The notes: a model not told the origin generated them from the sequence alone. A DNA stretch of 40,661 bases from Chitinophagaceae bacterium (GCA_022841365.1 JALHRP010000037.1:1-40661), one strand, 5' to 3'; counted from the stretch's first letter, positions 16,208 through 23,618 are shown. Numbers and translations: made by a program.

Positions 16208-17320
16208 ATGGGTATCATCAATTATAAACAGTTTACACTTGGAGTAGAAGAAGAGTACATGGTATTTGATCCTGCAACGAGAGAACTCAAAAGCCATGAA
16301 CAGCGGATTGTAACTGAAGGACAAAAAGTAATTAAGGATAAAGTAAAAGCAGAAATGCATCAGGCAGTAGTTGAAGTGGGCACCGATATTTGTATGGATA
16401 TTGGTGAAGCTTTTGCAGATGTTTCTTTGCTGCGCAAAACCATTAGTGGCATAGCCGGCGATATTGGATTAGCTGTTGGTGCAAGTGGTACACATCCGTT
16501 CAGTCACTGGCAGGATCAGTTGATTACAGATCATGTACGTTACAACCAGATTGTAAATGAACTGCAGGAAGCTGCAAGAAGTAATTTAATCTTCGGTCTT
16601 CATGTGCATGTAGGAATTGAAAACAGAAAGCTGGCCATTCACCTCGCCAATTCTGCCCGTTATTTTTTGCCGCATGTGTATGCACTCAGTACCAACTCTC
16701 CTTTCTGGGAAGCACGGATGACGGGATATAAATCTTTCCGTACAAAAGTGTTTGATAAATTTCCACGTACGGGTATCCCTGAATTTTTCGACAGTATTGA
16801 AGCATATGAAAATTATGTTGCACTGCTCATAAAAACCAATTGTATTGACAATGCAAAAAAGATCTGGTGGGATCTGCGTGTGCATCCGTTTTTTAACACC
16901 ATTGAATTTCGTATTTGTGATGTACCCATGACTGTGATGGAAACCATCGCTATTACTGCTTTGTTTCAGGCAATTACGGCCAAGCTGTATAAACTTAGAA
17001 ACAAGAACATGAATTACATCCAGTACCAGCGTGCATTGATTAATGAAAACAAATGGCGTGCAAGCCGTTATGGTATTGATGGATACCTGATAGATTTTGG
17101 TAAAGAAGAAGAAACCAATACACGGGCACTGATTTATGAATTACTCGATTTTGTAGATGACGTTGTAGATGAATTAGGTTGCAGGCATGCATTGAACTAT
17201 ATACCTGTGATGCTGGAGCAGGGAACCGGAGCAGACAGACAATTGAAAGTATATGAACAAACCAAGAGCATGGAGAGTGTGGTAGATTATATTGGCGGGC
17301 AGTTCCTGAGCGGCATTTAA
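16208..17320 (+). CDS. Carboxylate-amine ligase, YbdK/GCS2 type (COG2170)
   Basis: A 370-residue enzyme of the glutamine-synthetase-like superfamily, glutamate-cysteine ligase 2 branch (COG2170). Members use ATP to couple a carboxylate, often the gamma-carboxyl of glutamate, to an amine; E. coli YbdK has weak glutamate-cysteine ligase activity. Signature motifs are GVEEEYMVFD at 12-21, with the glutamates that bind metal and ATP, EVGTDI near 56-61, HVHVG at 132-136, SPFW at 164-167 and the metal-binding strand NTIEFRICD at 230-238. The length is normal. It follows the ATP-grasp gene after 26 bp and is closed by a hairpin terminator, so the two make a two-gene operon. The partner suggests a two-step ligation that yields a tripeptide-like or gamma-glutamyl product; neither substrate can be read from the sequence. 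Confidence 0.92.
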   Translation: MGIINYKQFTLGVEEEYMVFDPATRELKSHEQRIVTEGQKVIKDKVKAEMHQAVVEVGTDICMDIGEAFADVSLLRKTISGIAGDIGLAVGASGTHPFSHWQDQLITDHVRYNQIVNELQEAARSNLIFGLHVHVGIENRKLAIHLANSARYFLPHVYALSTNSPFWEARMTGYKSFRTKVFDKFPRTGIPEFFDSIEAYENYVALLIKTNCIDNAKKIWWDLRVHPFFNTIEFRICDVPMTVMETIAITALFQAITAKLYKLRNKNMNYIQYQRALINENKWRASRYGIDGYLIDFGKEEETNTRALIYELLDFVDDVVDELGCRHALNYIPVMLEQGTGADRQLKVYEQTKSMESVVDYIGGQFLSGI

Positions 17321-17346
17321 TTCATTCAGAACTATACAATAATTGC

Positions 17347-17375
17347 AACCGGCAACAAATTGTTGCCGGTTTTTT
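17347..17375 (+). terminator. Rho-independent terminator of the ligase operon
   Basis: AACCGGCAAC and GTTGCCGGTT form a 10-bp stem around a five-base AAATT loop, followed at once by a run of Ts. It lies 27 bp after the stop codon of the carboxylate-amine ligase gene. Confidence 0.85.
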
Positions 17376-17434
17376 GTTTCCCTTTTTCAAAAGTGGTTTG
17401 GCATATCACCTTACTGAAAAGGGTTAAAACACGA

Positions 17435-17464
17435 TTGTGTCACTTTTTAGCATGGCTATTTTTA
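17435..17464 (+). promoter_or_regulatory. Predicted promoter of the duplicated-domain lipoprotein gene
   Basis: TTG at 17435-17437, a 19-bp spacer and TATTTTTA at 17457-17464 (7 of 8 to TAnnTTTG) give the usual Bacteroidota spacing. The ATG lies 39 bp downstream. As a terminator sits just upstream, this gene needs its own promoter. Confidence 0.45.
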
Positions 17465-17503
17465 TGTGTTGATTTACTCTTTTAAAACATAAACTAACTG
17501 CAA

Positions 17504-18292
17504 ATGAAAATGTTTTTTCTGTTTCTTACAGCTTCAGGTCTCCTGTTATCCTGTACTAAAAAAAATCCTGTTGATGATTCAGGTGGCGGCAATAATAATC
17601 CGGGCACGCCTCCACCAACAGTAACCCTGCCCAACACGACCTTAATTGAATTAGTTGATCGTGGAGTTTCTGCTAAGGGAGGGTACCTGATACAGCCATT
17701 CACCGTTTACTTTCCGTTGAAATTTACATTCAGAGTAGCTGCTGAATACAGCGCCCAAGCCGCTATCATTCAAGAATCGCAGTTAAATAACTTTAAAACC
17801 ATGGCTGCATTTACTGGTTTTGGCGTGTTCAATAACCAGTTTGGAAGCGTTACCGTTACACTGCAACCCGGGGAATATTATGTTGCAATCAGAAATACAG
17901 CTAACGGAGCTAATTTGTGGAGCCTTGAACTGGATTATGAAACATCTTTGCCTGCCAGCGATCGGGCCGTACTGAATGATTATATGATTTCAGAAGCGGT
18001 AAAAATCCCTTCGTTTACGAAATATGCAAAGCAATTTACCATTCAGTCGGGCTACAGATATTTTTTGGATGGAGTTAGTTTACATTGTCCGTTTAAAATT
18101 GTTACACCGGATCAGTATGCCAAATTTCTGAACAATGAAGGGTATCTCTATTTTACAGATTACTATACAATTGGAGGAAGTACTCCGGGTTTCTGGGAAT
18201 TGAAACTACCACCGGGCACCTATTATTTTGTTGCAACGGTATCAAGAGAAGCAACACTCACTTATATTCTGGAACGTTGGAAAGTAAATTAA
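17504..18292 (+). CDS. Lipoprotein with two tandem beta-sandwich-like repeats
   Basis: A 262-residue predicted lipoprotein that I do not recognise as a named family. The signal peptide ends in the lipobox LLLSC with Cys17 as the lipidated residue, followed by a disordered Gly/Asn/Pro linker (residues 25-42). The remainder consists of two related halves, about 45-148 and 158-260. Each ends in a strand-turn-strand motif that can be aligned: TLQPGEYYVAIRN then WSLELDYE in the first half, KLPPGTYYFVATV then TYILERW in the second. The pattern recalls pre-peptidase C-terminal (PPC-like) beta-sandwiches, but this is a resemblance only. It lies between the two halves of the amidoligase cluster, with its own predicted promoter and a shared terminator. 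Whether it works with the ligases is open. Confidence 0.75.
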   Translation: MKMFFLFLTASGLLLSCTKKNPVDDSGGGNNNPGTPPPTVTLPNTTLIELVDRGVSAKGGYLIQPFTVYFPLKFTFRVAAEYSAQAAIIQESQLNNFKTMAAFTGFGVFNNQFGSVTVTLQPGEYYVAIRNTANGANLWSLELDYETSLPASDRAVLNDYMISEAVKIPSFTKYAKQFTIQSGYRYFLDGVSLHCPFKIVTPDQYAKFLNNEGYLYFTDYYTIGGSTPGFWELKLPPGTYYFVATVSREATLTYILERWKVN

Positions 18293-18302
18293 CCTTCAAC
18301 AT

Positions 18303-18335
18303 AAAAAAACAGCAACCGGTGTTGCTGTTTTTTTT
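18303..18335. terminator. Bidirectional terminator between convergent genes
   Basis: AAAAAAACAGCAAC and GTTGCTGTTTTTTT form a perfect 14-bp stem with a CGGT loop and T runs on both strands. It serves the lipoprotein gene on the plus strand and the ATP-grasp gene that ends at 18347 on the minus strand. Confidence 0.9.
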
Positions 18336-18346
18336 CATCTATAATT

Positions 18347-19540
18347 TTATTGTTCAAAATAAGCAACGGTACCTCCCACCCACTCTTTATCTTTATTGTA
18401 CCTCACACCAATCATTTTTCCTTTACTCATCCGTGCAAGATTTATTGCAGCATGTGGTCTTGCATCACCCTCGGGCCACACATACATCATCCTGATTTCT
18501 ACTTTTGCAGGGACATCAGGTGTTTCAATAATTTCTGCATAATTCACTTTGCGCTGAAGAATAAAATTCTCCGGATCATTAATTGCATCAAGATCATCCT
18601 GTGTAACATCAATTTTAACTCCCTGTCCTGCAAAAGAAAACAAAGGTTTCAACACATAATTCTCTAACCCATCGGGCAGCTCTTTCACTTCATTCAGGAA
18701 AAAAGTTTGTGGTACATATGGATGATTAATAAAAGGCAATGTGTATTTGCTGATGCGGTAAAACCAATTGGGATGCGGCAGCCATTCTACATCCAGATCC
18801 TGTGTAATATCTATTACATCTCCCAAGCTGGCTTTATTAGCTTTAAGATCATCAAAAATGATCCGGTTGTAAATACGTTTGATTAACGTCTTTACACCAT
18901 CTTTCAAGTAATACAGTTTTCGTCCTTCCTGCATGAGTTTGGTTAAACAAACCACTTCAATTCCCGTGTAATCTTTTGTACAGGAAAAATCAATTCTGGT
19001 TTTTTGTTCTTCGGGTTTAATTTCAAGCAGGATTACATGCTCAACAGGAAGATCACCAACAATTAACTCTCTTAACATTTTTACGTAACTCTCTTTGGTA
19101 TAACCGTTGAGGTATTGACTGTAATTGGATGGTACAGGAAAATGTTTTTCAACAACTTCGGGATAATAAACCTGAAAGCCATACAATGTAGGAAAGCCCT
19201 GCATCTCTATCAATTGCGGTTCAAGTTCGCCACGATCATTTCGGCAAATACCAAAATCAAATGAGATCATGTGTGAAATGGATGCTTCATTGGGTACTTT
19301 TTCACCGGGAGGAATTGCTTTCTCTGTTAATGTAATAAAGTTGGGATCACAGATCACATCAATAATACTTTCACATGCATCCATCAGCTTATCAGCAAAT
19401 TCTTTATCAACAAATACAGGTGTTTCGCATACCCTGAATTCAATATCGCCTGGATGAAGACTGTTGAGATCGTTTAAAAAAGCCTCGTACTTAGCCGCTG
19501 AAAAATGTGCATTAAATGTTTTACGTAAGTCCGGTACCAT
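18347..19540 (-). CDS. Predicted circularly permuted ATP-grasp ligase
   Basis: A 397-residue soluble protein, probably a circularly permuted ATP-grasp enzyme. The metal-binding strand normally found near the C-terminus appears early: FDFGICRNDRG then PQLIEMQGFPTLYG (residues 94-121, Glu112 with Gln114 where an ExN motif is usual). The nucleotide-binding strands come last: NYVLKPLFSFAGQGV (294-308, Lys298 as the ATP lysine), NFILQRKV (325-332), and INLARMSKGKMIGVRYNKD with EWVGGTVA at the end (366-393). This order resembles glutathionylspermidine synthase and the permuted type 2 ATP-grasp proteins. No signal peptide or membrane segment is seen. The gene lies 50 bp downstream of a glutamine amidotransferase gene and is probably co-transcribed with it; the pair suggests ligation of an amine or ammonia to a carboxylate. 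Family placement is moderate; substrates are unknown. Confidence 0.65.
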   Translation of the reverse strand: MVPDLRKTFNAHFSAAKYEAFLNDLNSLHPGDIEFRVCETPVFVDKEFADKLMDACESIIDVICDPNFITLTEKAIPPGEKVPNEASISHMISFDFGICRNDRGELEPQLIEMQGFPTLYGFQVYYPEVVEKHFPVPSNYSQYLNGYTKESYVKMLRELIVGDLPVEHVILLEIKPEEQKTRIDFSCTKDYTGIEVVCLTKLMQEGRKLYYLKDGVKTLIKRIYNRIIFDDLKANKASLGDVIDITQDLDVEWLPHPNWFYRISKYTLPFINHPYVPQTFFLNEVKELPDGLENYVLKPLFSFAGQGVKIDVTQDDLDAINDPENFILQRKVNYAEIIETPDVPAKVEIRMMYVWPEGDARPHAAINLARMSKGKMIGVRYNKDKEWVGGTVAYFEQ

Positions 19541-19590
19541 AGAAGATCGTTTGTCTTCTAAAAATATTTGATTTTAACCAGAAAACTAAA

Positions 19591-20436
19591 TTAAACTGTA
19601 ACAGGTGTTATGGAGAAAACAGCCCTGTAAAGAAAATTAGGGAGTATGTGAGAATAGGTGTACAAAATTTTATCCGGGTCTTCCAGATGTTCAATCATAC
19701 TCTTCCATTTTTCGAACCCGTGATTATCAATCACCGTTTTCTTTTTCTCTTCTGTTTGCAGATACATGCTCATACCAATGGCATCTGCTTCAGGATGAAA
19801 TTGTGTGCCAATCATGAACTCATTAAAACGTACAGCCATAATTGCCCGTTCAAGCGCTACATGGGGTCGGTCTTTTTCAATGCAAAGCAATTTTGCTCCG
19901 ATAGCTTTTAAATGCTGATGATCGGGTTGAATAACCTGATAATCTCTGCTGTCTACAGCATAGAACGGATCTTTTAGTCCATCAAACACCAGTTCATCAT
20001 CAGCCCCATTCATAAGATGCACAGGAAACACACCAAATGCAGTTGATTTACGTACACATACCTCGCCGATATTAAAATAACGGCAGGCAAGCTGAAAAGA
20101 ATGACAGATAAAAAACACATGCTTTTTATCTTCCTTCAGCGGATTATCATTCCATTTTTTAATTTCTGAGATCCAGGAGAAAAAACGATTTTCCCATTCT
20201 GTTCCCTTGCTTTCCAAAGGACTGCCGGGGCCACCTGAAGAAATATATACATCGTAAGAAAGATCCGGCAGTTGCTGTTTGCTGCGCACATCAAATTCAT
20301 CCCACACCACATTTATCTGATGCCCTTCTGCAAACTGATGAAGTATGTCTCTTATACAACGCATGCCCTGATTAGGAAACCCATCGTACAGATCAAGAAC
20401 CGCTACCCGAACATGTTTTGCATTGGTACCACTCAT
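19591..20436 (-). CDS. Class I glutamine amidotransferase-like protein
   Basis: A 281-residue protein with the class I glutamine amidotransferase fold, which normally hydrolyses a gamma-glutamyl amide through a Cys-His-Glu triad. All three residues can be placed: Cys111 in FFICHSFQLA, His214 and Glu216 in GTQFHPEAD. The oxyanion glycines are in SSGGPGSP at 66-73. The nucleophile elbow reads ICHSFQ rather than the common GxCxGxQ, so the glycine before the cysteine is missing, though the glutamine after it is kept. A C-terminal extension of about 65 residues follows the triad. It precedes the permuted ATP-grasp gene on the same strand. It may feed ammonia to that ligase or act as a gamma-glutamyl hydrolase on the cluster's product; the sequence does not decide between the two. 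Confidence 0.85.
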   Translation of the reverse strand: MSGTNAKHVRVAVLDLYDGFPNQGMRCIRDILHQFAEGHQINVVWDEFDVRSKQQLPDLSYDVYISSGGPGSPLESKGTEWENRFFSWISEIKKWNDNPLKEDKKHVFFICHSFQLACRYFNIGEVCVRKSTAFGVFPVHLMNGADDELVFDGLKDPFYAVDSRDYQVIQPDHQHLKAIGAKLLCIEKDRPHVALERAIMAVRFNEFMIGTQFHPEADAIGMSMYLQTEEKKKTVIDNHGFEKWKSMIEHLEDPDKILYTYSHILPNFLYRAVFSITPVTV

Positions 20437-20440
20437 TGAG

Positions 20441-20448
20441 CAAAATTA
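20441..20448 (-). promoter_or_regulatory. Possible -7 element of the amidotransferase gene
   Basis: TAATTTTG on the minus strand matches TAnnTTTG exactly, but only 4 bp separate it from the ATG. No -33 TTG is seen at the usual distance. If used, it would give a leaderless message, as at the esterase gene on the other edge of the cluster. Confidence 0.3.
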
Positions 20449-20500
20449 TTGAAAAATTCATGTTCCTGCGGGGTTTCATCTATCCACAGATTGTGGAAAC

Positions 20501-20526
20501 AAAAGCCCCCCGGATAACCGGAGGGC
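20501..20526 (-). terminator. Terminator of the 20551 lipoprotein gene
   Basis: On the minus strand GCCCTCCGG pairs with CCGGGGGGC (one U-G wobble) around a TTAT loop, followed by TTTTGTTT. It lies 25 bp after the lipoprotein stop codon and marks the right edge of the amidoligase cluster. Confidence 0.8.
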
Positions 20527-20550
20527 CTTACCAACTGCTAATGAGAAAAA

Positions 20551-21531
20551 TTAAAGACTGTTTAAATAACTGATGATGCCGCTTAAACTGCTCAGTTCGG
20601 GTTTGATGAAGGCTACTGTAGCAGCAGATGTTTTCTCTTCTTTGATGCCTAAATAATAACTGCCTCCAACTTTTGATATTGCAACAAATGTAACTTCCTG
20701 ATTAACGGGTATGTTGGGAAAGGCAAAGCTTCTTGTTGCTGCATTACCGGATAATTGTACAACAGTACGGTTATTTTTAAATACCATGTATACTGCCGTA
20801 TTTGCGTTGGAGAATAAATTTGGGACTACTGCTTTCACTTCAACCCTTGGTTGTACTGTTTCAAGTGATTTACCAGCGCTTACCCATCCTGATTGAAAAG
20901 TTTCAATGATATAACCCTTTGCCAAAGGATTGATGTTTGTTGAATCCCACAATTTAACAACTGCATTATCTGCAGCCAGCGACCAGTTAAACAATAAAGA
21001 ATTTGTAACAGTTACAGGGCTTCCATAAAAAACACTCATACCGGGTTTAGGCTCTGTATCACGGTAACGGATACTGATTTTTTTATTACCCGCAACTGTT
21101 ACAGGCTGACCGTTAGATGTGAGTTTTATATGAAGTGCACCTCCAGATTCAAGTGGATACCTGCTTGCACTTGTAGTAACGCCGTAACGTATAAAGTCTC
21201 CTTTCTTTTGTAACAACACGTATTCAATTTTCAACCCGCCTGTTAATGCAACACCATTTAAAAGAAGACCATTTAAAGGAAACATGAACTGAATGGCGTT
21301 GGCGGCATTAACCAATGTATCGGTCACCACGCTGTTCACATCATGTACATTAAAACTTCCTTCCAGTTGCTTTGATAAAATAAGCACCTGCGATGAGGCG
21401 GTAACATTATTTGTCCATGCACTGTCCAGTTGCTGCCCGTCATCAGGTACAAATTCATTTGTATCTTTTTTGCAGGAAGCAAAAAGTAAAATAATGAGAC
21501 AAACATTAGTTGCTATAAAAAACTTCTTCAT
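20551..21531 (-). CDS. Lipoprotein of unknown function
   Basis: A 326-residue predicted lipoprotein. The signal peptide ends LLFASC with Cys20 as the lipidated residue, followed by KKDTNEFVPDDG, a short charged tether of the sort seen on exported Bacteroidota lipoproteins. The rest looks like an all-beta protein with no membrane segment, and I recognise no named domain. The last 90 residues (NTAVYMVFKNNRTVVQLSG, then FPNIPVNQEVTFVAISKVGG) have the look of a small beta-sandwich. It lies 72 bp downstream of the sigma-linked barrel gene on the same strand and ends in a clear terminator, so it may be the last gene of that operon or a target of that sigma factor. No function is proposed. Confidence 0.7.
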   Translation of the reverse strand: MKKFFIATNVCLIILLFASCKKDTNEFVPDDGQQLDSAWTNNVTASSQVLILSKQLEGSFNVHDVNSVVTDTLVNAANAIQFMFPLNGLLLNGVALTGGLKIEYVLLQKKGDFIRYGVTTSASRYPLESGGALHIKLTSNGQPVTVAGNKKISIRYRDTEPKPGMSVFYGSPVTVTNSLLFNWSLAADNAVVKLWDSTNINPLAKGYIIETFQSGWVSAGKSLETVQPRVEVKAVVPNLFSNANTAVYMVFKNNRTVVQLSGNAATRSFAFPNIPVNQEVTFVAISKVGGSYYLGIKEEKTSAATVAFIKPELSSLSGIISYLNSL

Positions 21532-21603
21532 AATCTGGATTTAAACAGGTGTTTTTCATGGTCAGCAATTGCCGGAAACATCCATATACATTTGATGCTT
21601 CAC

Positions 21604-23082
21604 TTATCTGTATCGCTGCCTTTCACTAAATAAATTATAACGTATCCCCAGCTGCATACCTGTTGTTGTATATCTCTGATTCACAAAATTTCCATTTTGT
21701 GTAACCGGTTTAAAGTTGTAACGGAAATAAGGCTCTGCAAAAATCTGCATACGATCATTGAGCCGTTTGTAAACAGCAAAACTGGTAAAGATGCCAATGC
21801 CGATATTACTGCGCCAGTGATTGGGGCCGTTCCCTTTTGCTGTTGAAATTTTTACCGGACTGAAGGTTGTGTCTAATACTTCACCCCGATAGAAAGATGT
21901 GATGTTAAATACAGGACCTGCATTGATTGAAAAAGCCAGAATTTCAGGATCACCAAATTCATACGAAAGAATAACCGGTAAATCAATAAACCGGTAACGG
22001 TTATACGTGGTTCGGTAACGTGTACCTGTTTGTTCAAAATAAGTGGTATCCCGGATAAATAAGGTATCTCCCGGTGCTCTGATAACGGTACGAATGGTTA
22101 TGATCTGTGTTGTTTGCTTTTCATTTTCATTGACTATACGTAACCGCTCATTAATCTGTGAGTAGTTTATACCTGCTTTGAGCACAAACTGTTCTCCGAT
22201 ATTTTTTGCAATTCTTACTCCCGCACTGAATCCGTTTCGATTGTCTTCACTTTCCCTGCGTTGAGAAATATAATTATTAAAGCTGTTTGGGTTAGAAAAG
22301 CTGCGCATGGTATAGTCAGGTGAACCATACACTTCCAGATACAGATCATTTCTTCTTGGGCCATTTACACTTGGGCATGCAGGGCCAACTGTTCTCTGCG
22401 GTACATTTCCCAATGTGAATGTTGAGAGCGAATAACGGTAAGCAGCCGGAGCAGTAAAGCGCAGCAGCATTTCTTTTTCTACTGTTGATATTGTTTCAGG
22501 CTTTGTATTGCCGACAACAGTGTTCATCTGCTGTTTTTGAGTTGAGTTTTTTTGATTGCTTTGATTTGTATTTGTTACTACTGCTCTGCTATTACTTTTT
22601 TTATCGTTTACCTGATGATGGTCTGCTTCTTTATTTGCCGGAACTGCAGTTCCATTTTTTATTCCCTGTGGGTTTGTTGTATTTTCTTTAACTGCATTTC
22701 CTGTTGTGTTGTTTGTACCTTCCTTCTGCTCAGTTGAATTTGTATTTGTTGTTGATTCTTCCGGATTGATTGCTGTTTGTTCGTTGTTTTGTAAAGCAGG
22801 TGTTTCAGTTTGTTTGCTTTCCGTTTCCTGCTCTTGTTTTGCACTGGAAACAACGGGCTTATCTGCAGACTCATGTTTCACCACTGAATCCCATGTTAGA
22901 TAAAGCATTCCTGTGAGTCCTAAAAGAACAACAGCAGTTAACCAGTATTTCCGGAAAAAGAAAAATCCTTTGCGGTCGTCTTTTTCTTTTTCACGAATAC
23001 GCTCCCATACCTGCATGGGGGCACCTGAGTCGTGCTGACCCAGTTTACCTTTTACGAATTCGTCAAATAATTTATCCGTCAT
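21604..23082 (-). CDS. Membrane-anchored protein with C-terminal outer-membrane beta-barrel, probable sigma partner
   Basis: A 492-residue protein in four parts: a charged N-terminal segment with no signal peptide (1-44, starting TDKLFDEFVKGKL), one hydrophobic segment (about 47-64, YWLTAVVLLGLTGMLYL), a long polar linker rich in Asn, Gln, Thr, Lys and Glu (about 70-200), and a PorT-like outer-membrane beta-barrel (about 235-492, with FSAGVRIAKNIG, RFIDLPVILSYEFG and MQLGIRYNLFSER). It would span from the cytoplasm to the outer membrane. The start codon overlaps the stop of the ECF sigma gene by 4 bp (ATGA), which implies translational coupling. By position, and by its short cytoplasmic head before a single membrane helix, it may act as an anti-sigma factor, but no known anti-sigma motif is recognised. 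Confidence 0.75.
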   Translation of the reverse strand: MTDKLFDEFVKGKLGQHDSGAPMQVWERIREKEKDDRKGFFFFRKYWLTAVVLLGLTGMLYLTWDSVVKHESADKPVVSSAKQEQETESKQTETPALQNNEQTAINPEESTTNTNSTEQKEGTNNTTGNAVKENTTNPQGIKNGTAVPANKEADHHQVNDKKSNSRAVVTNTNQSNQKNSTQKQQMNTVVGNTKPETISTVEKEMLLRFTAPAAYRYSLSTFTLGNVPQRTVGPACPSVNGPRRNDLYLEVYGSPDYTMRSFSNPNSFNNYISQRRESEDNRNGFSAGVRIAKNIGEQFVLKAGINYSQINERLRIVNENEKQTTQIITIRTVIRAPGDTLFIRDTTYFEQTGTRYRTTYNRYRFIDLPVILSYEFGDPEILAFSINAGPVFNITSFYRGEVLDTTFSPVKISTAKGNGPNHWRSNIGIGIFTSFAVYKRLNDRMQIFAEPYFRYNFKPVTQNGNFVNQRYTTTGMQLGIRYNLFSERQRYR

Positions 23083-23618
23083 ACTGCAATGCTTTTTTGC
23101 ATTTTAAGAATTTCATTTTGCAAATACCTTCTTGCTTTAACCAGTTGTGATCTGGAAGTACTGTCTTTAATGTTCAACATCACCGCTATTTCTTCATGAC
23201 TGTAGCCCTCAATTACATGCAGGTTAAACACAAGCTTGTACCCTTCCGGCAAATTATGAATCAACTTCATAATTTCTGTTTCATTAAGATGGGTGTAGGC
23301 CGATGGTTCTAAACCGCCTGCCTGCGTTGAATCGGGTTGTACCTCATCAAACTTCATTTTCTTTTTCTGGCAATATTTCAGGGCTGTATTTACTACAATC
23401 CTTCTTACCCACCCTTCAAAAGATCCTTCGAACTTAAACTGTGAAATATTTCTGTACACCTTTATAAAAGCATCCTGCAGAATATCTTCTGCCTCCATCC
23501 GGTCAGTGGCATATCGAAGGCAAACAGTAAGCATCTTACCGGCGAAACGCTCAAAAAGCTGTCGCTGGCATTGCTCATCATTTTTGATGCAGCCCTGAAT
23601 TAATTGGTGATCGGTCAA
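23079..23618 (-). CDS. ECF-type RNA polymerase sigma factor
   Basis: A 179-residue sigma-70 family factor with only regions 2 and 4. Region 2 holds LRYATDRMEAEDILQDAFIK (about 35-54) and the promoter-melting stretch SFEGWVRRIVVNTAL. Region 4 shows LPEGYKLVFNLHVIEGYSHE then EIAVMLNIKDSTSRSQLVKA (about 124-164), the helix-turn-helix that reads the -35 region. The linker between them is about 25 residues. The start is TTG at 23618: no ATG exists upstream in frame before a stop, and the first internal ATG would remove part of region 2. The gene is coupled by a 4-bp overlap to the membrane-barrel gene, the standard arrangement of an ECF sigma factor with its controlling membrane partner. Its targets cannot be named. 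Confidence 0.93.
   Translation of the reverse strand: MTDHQLIQGCIKNDEQCQRQLFERFAGKMLTVCLRYATDRMEAEDILQDAFIKVYRNISQFKFEGSFEGWVRRIVVNTALKYCQKKKMKFDEVQPDSTQAGGLEPSAYTHLNETEIMKLIHNLPEGYKLVFNLHVIEGYSHEEIAVMLNIKDSTSRSQLVKARRYLQNEILKMQKSIAV

Noticed and set aside
22485-22903. Several overlapping plus-strand reading frames rich in Cys, Phe and Leu
   Set aside because: They are the antisense of the Asn/Gln-rich linker of the membrane-barrel gene; the base bias of that linker keeps them open. No start signals or known domains.
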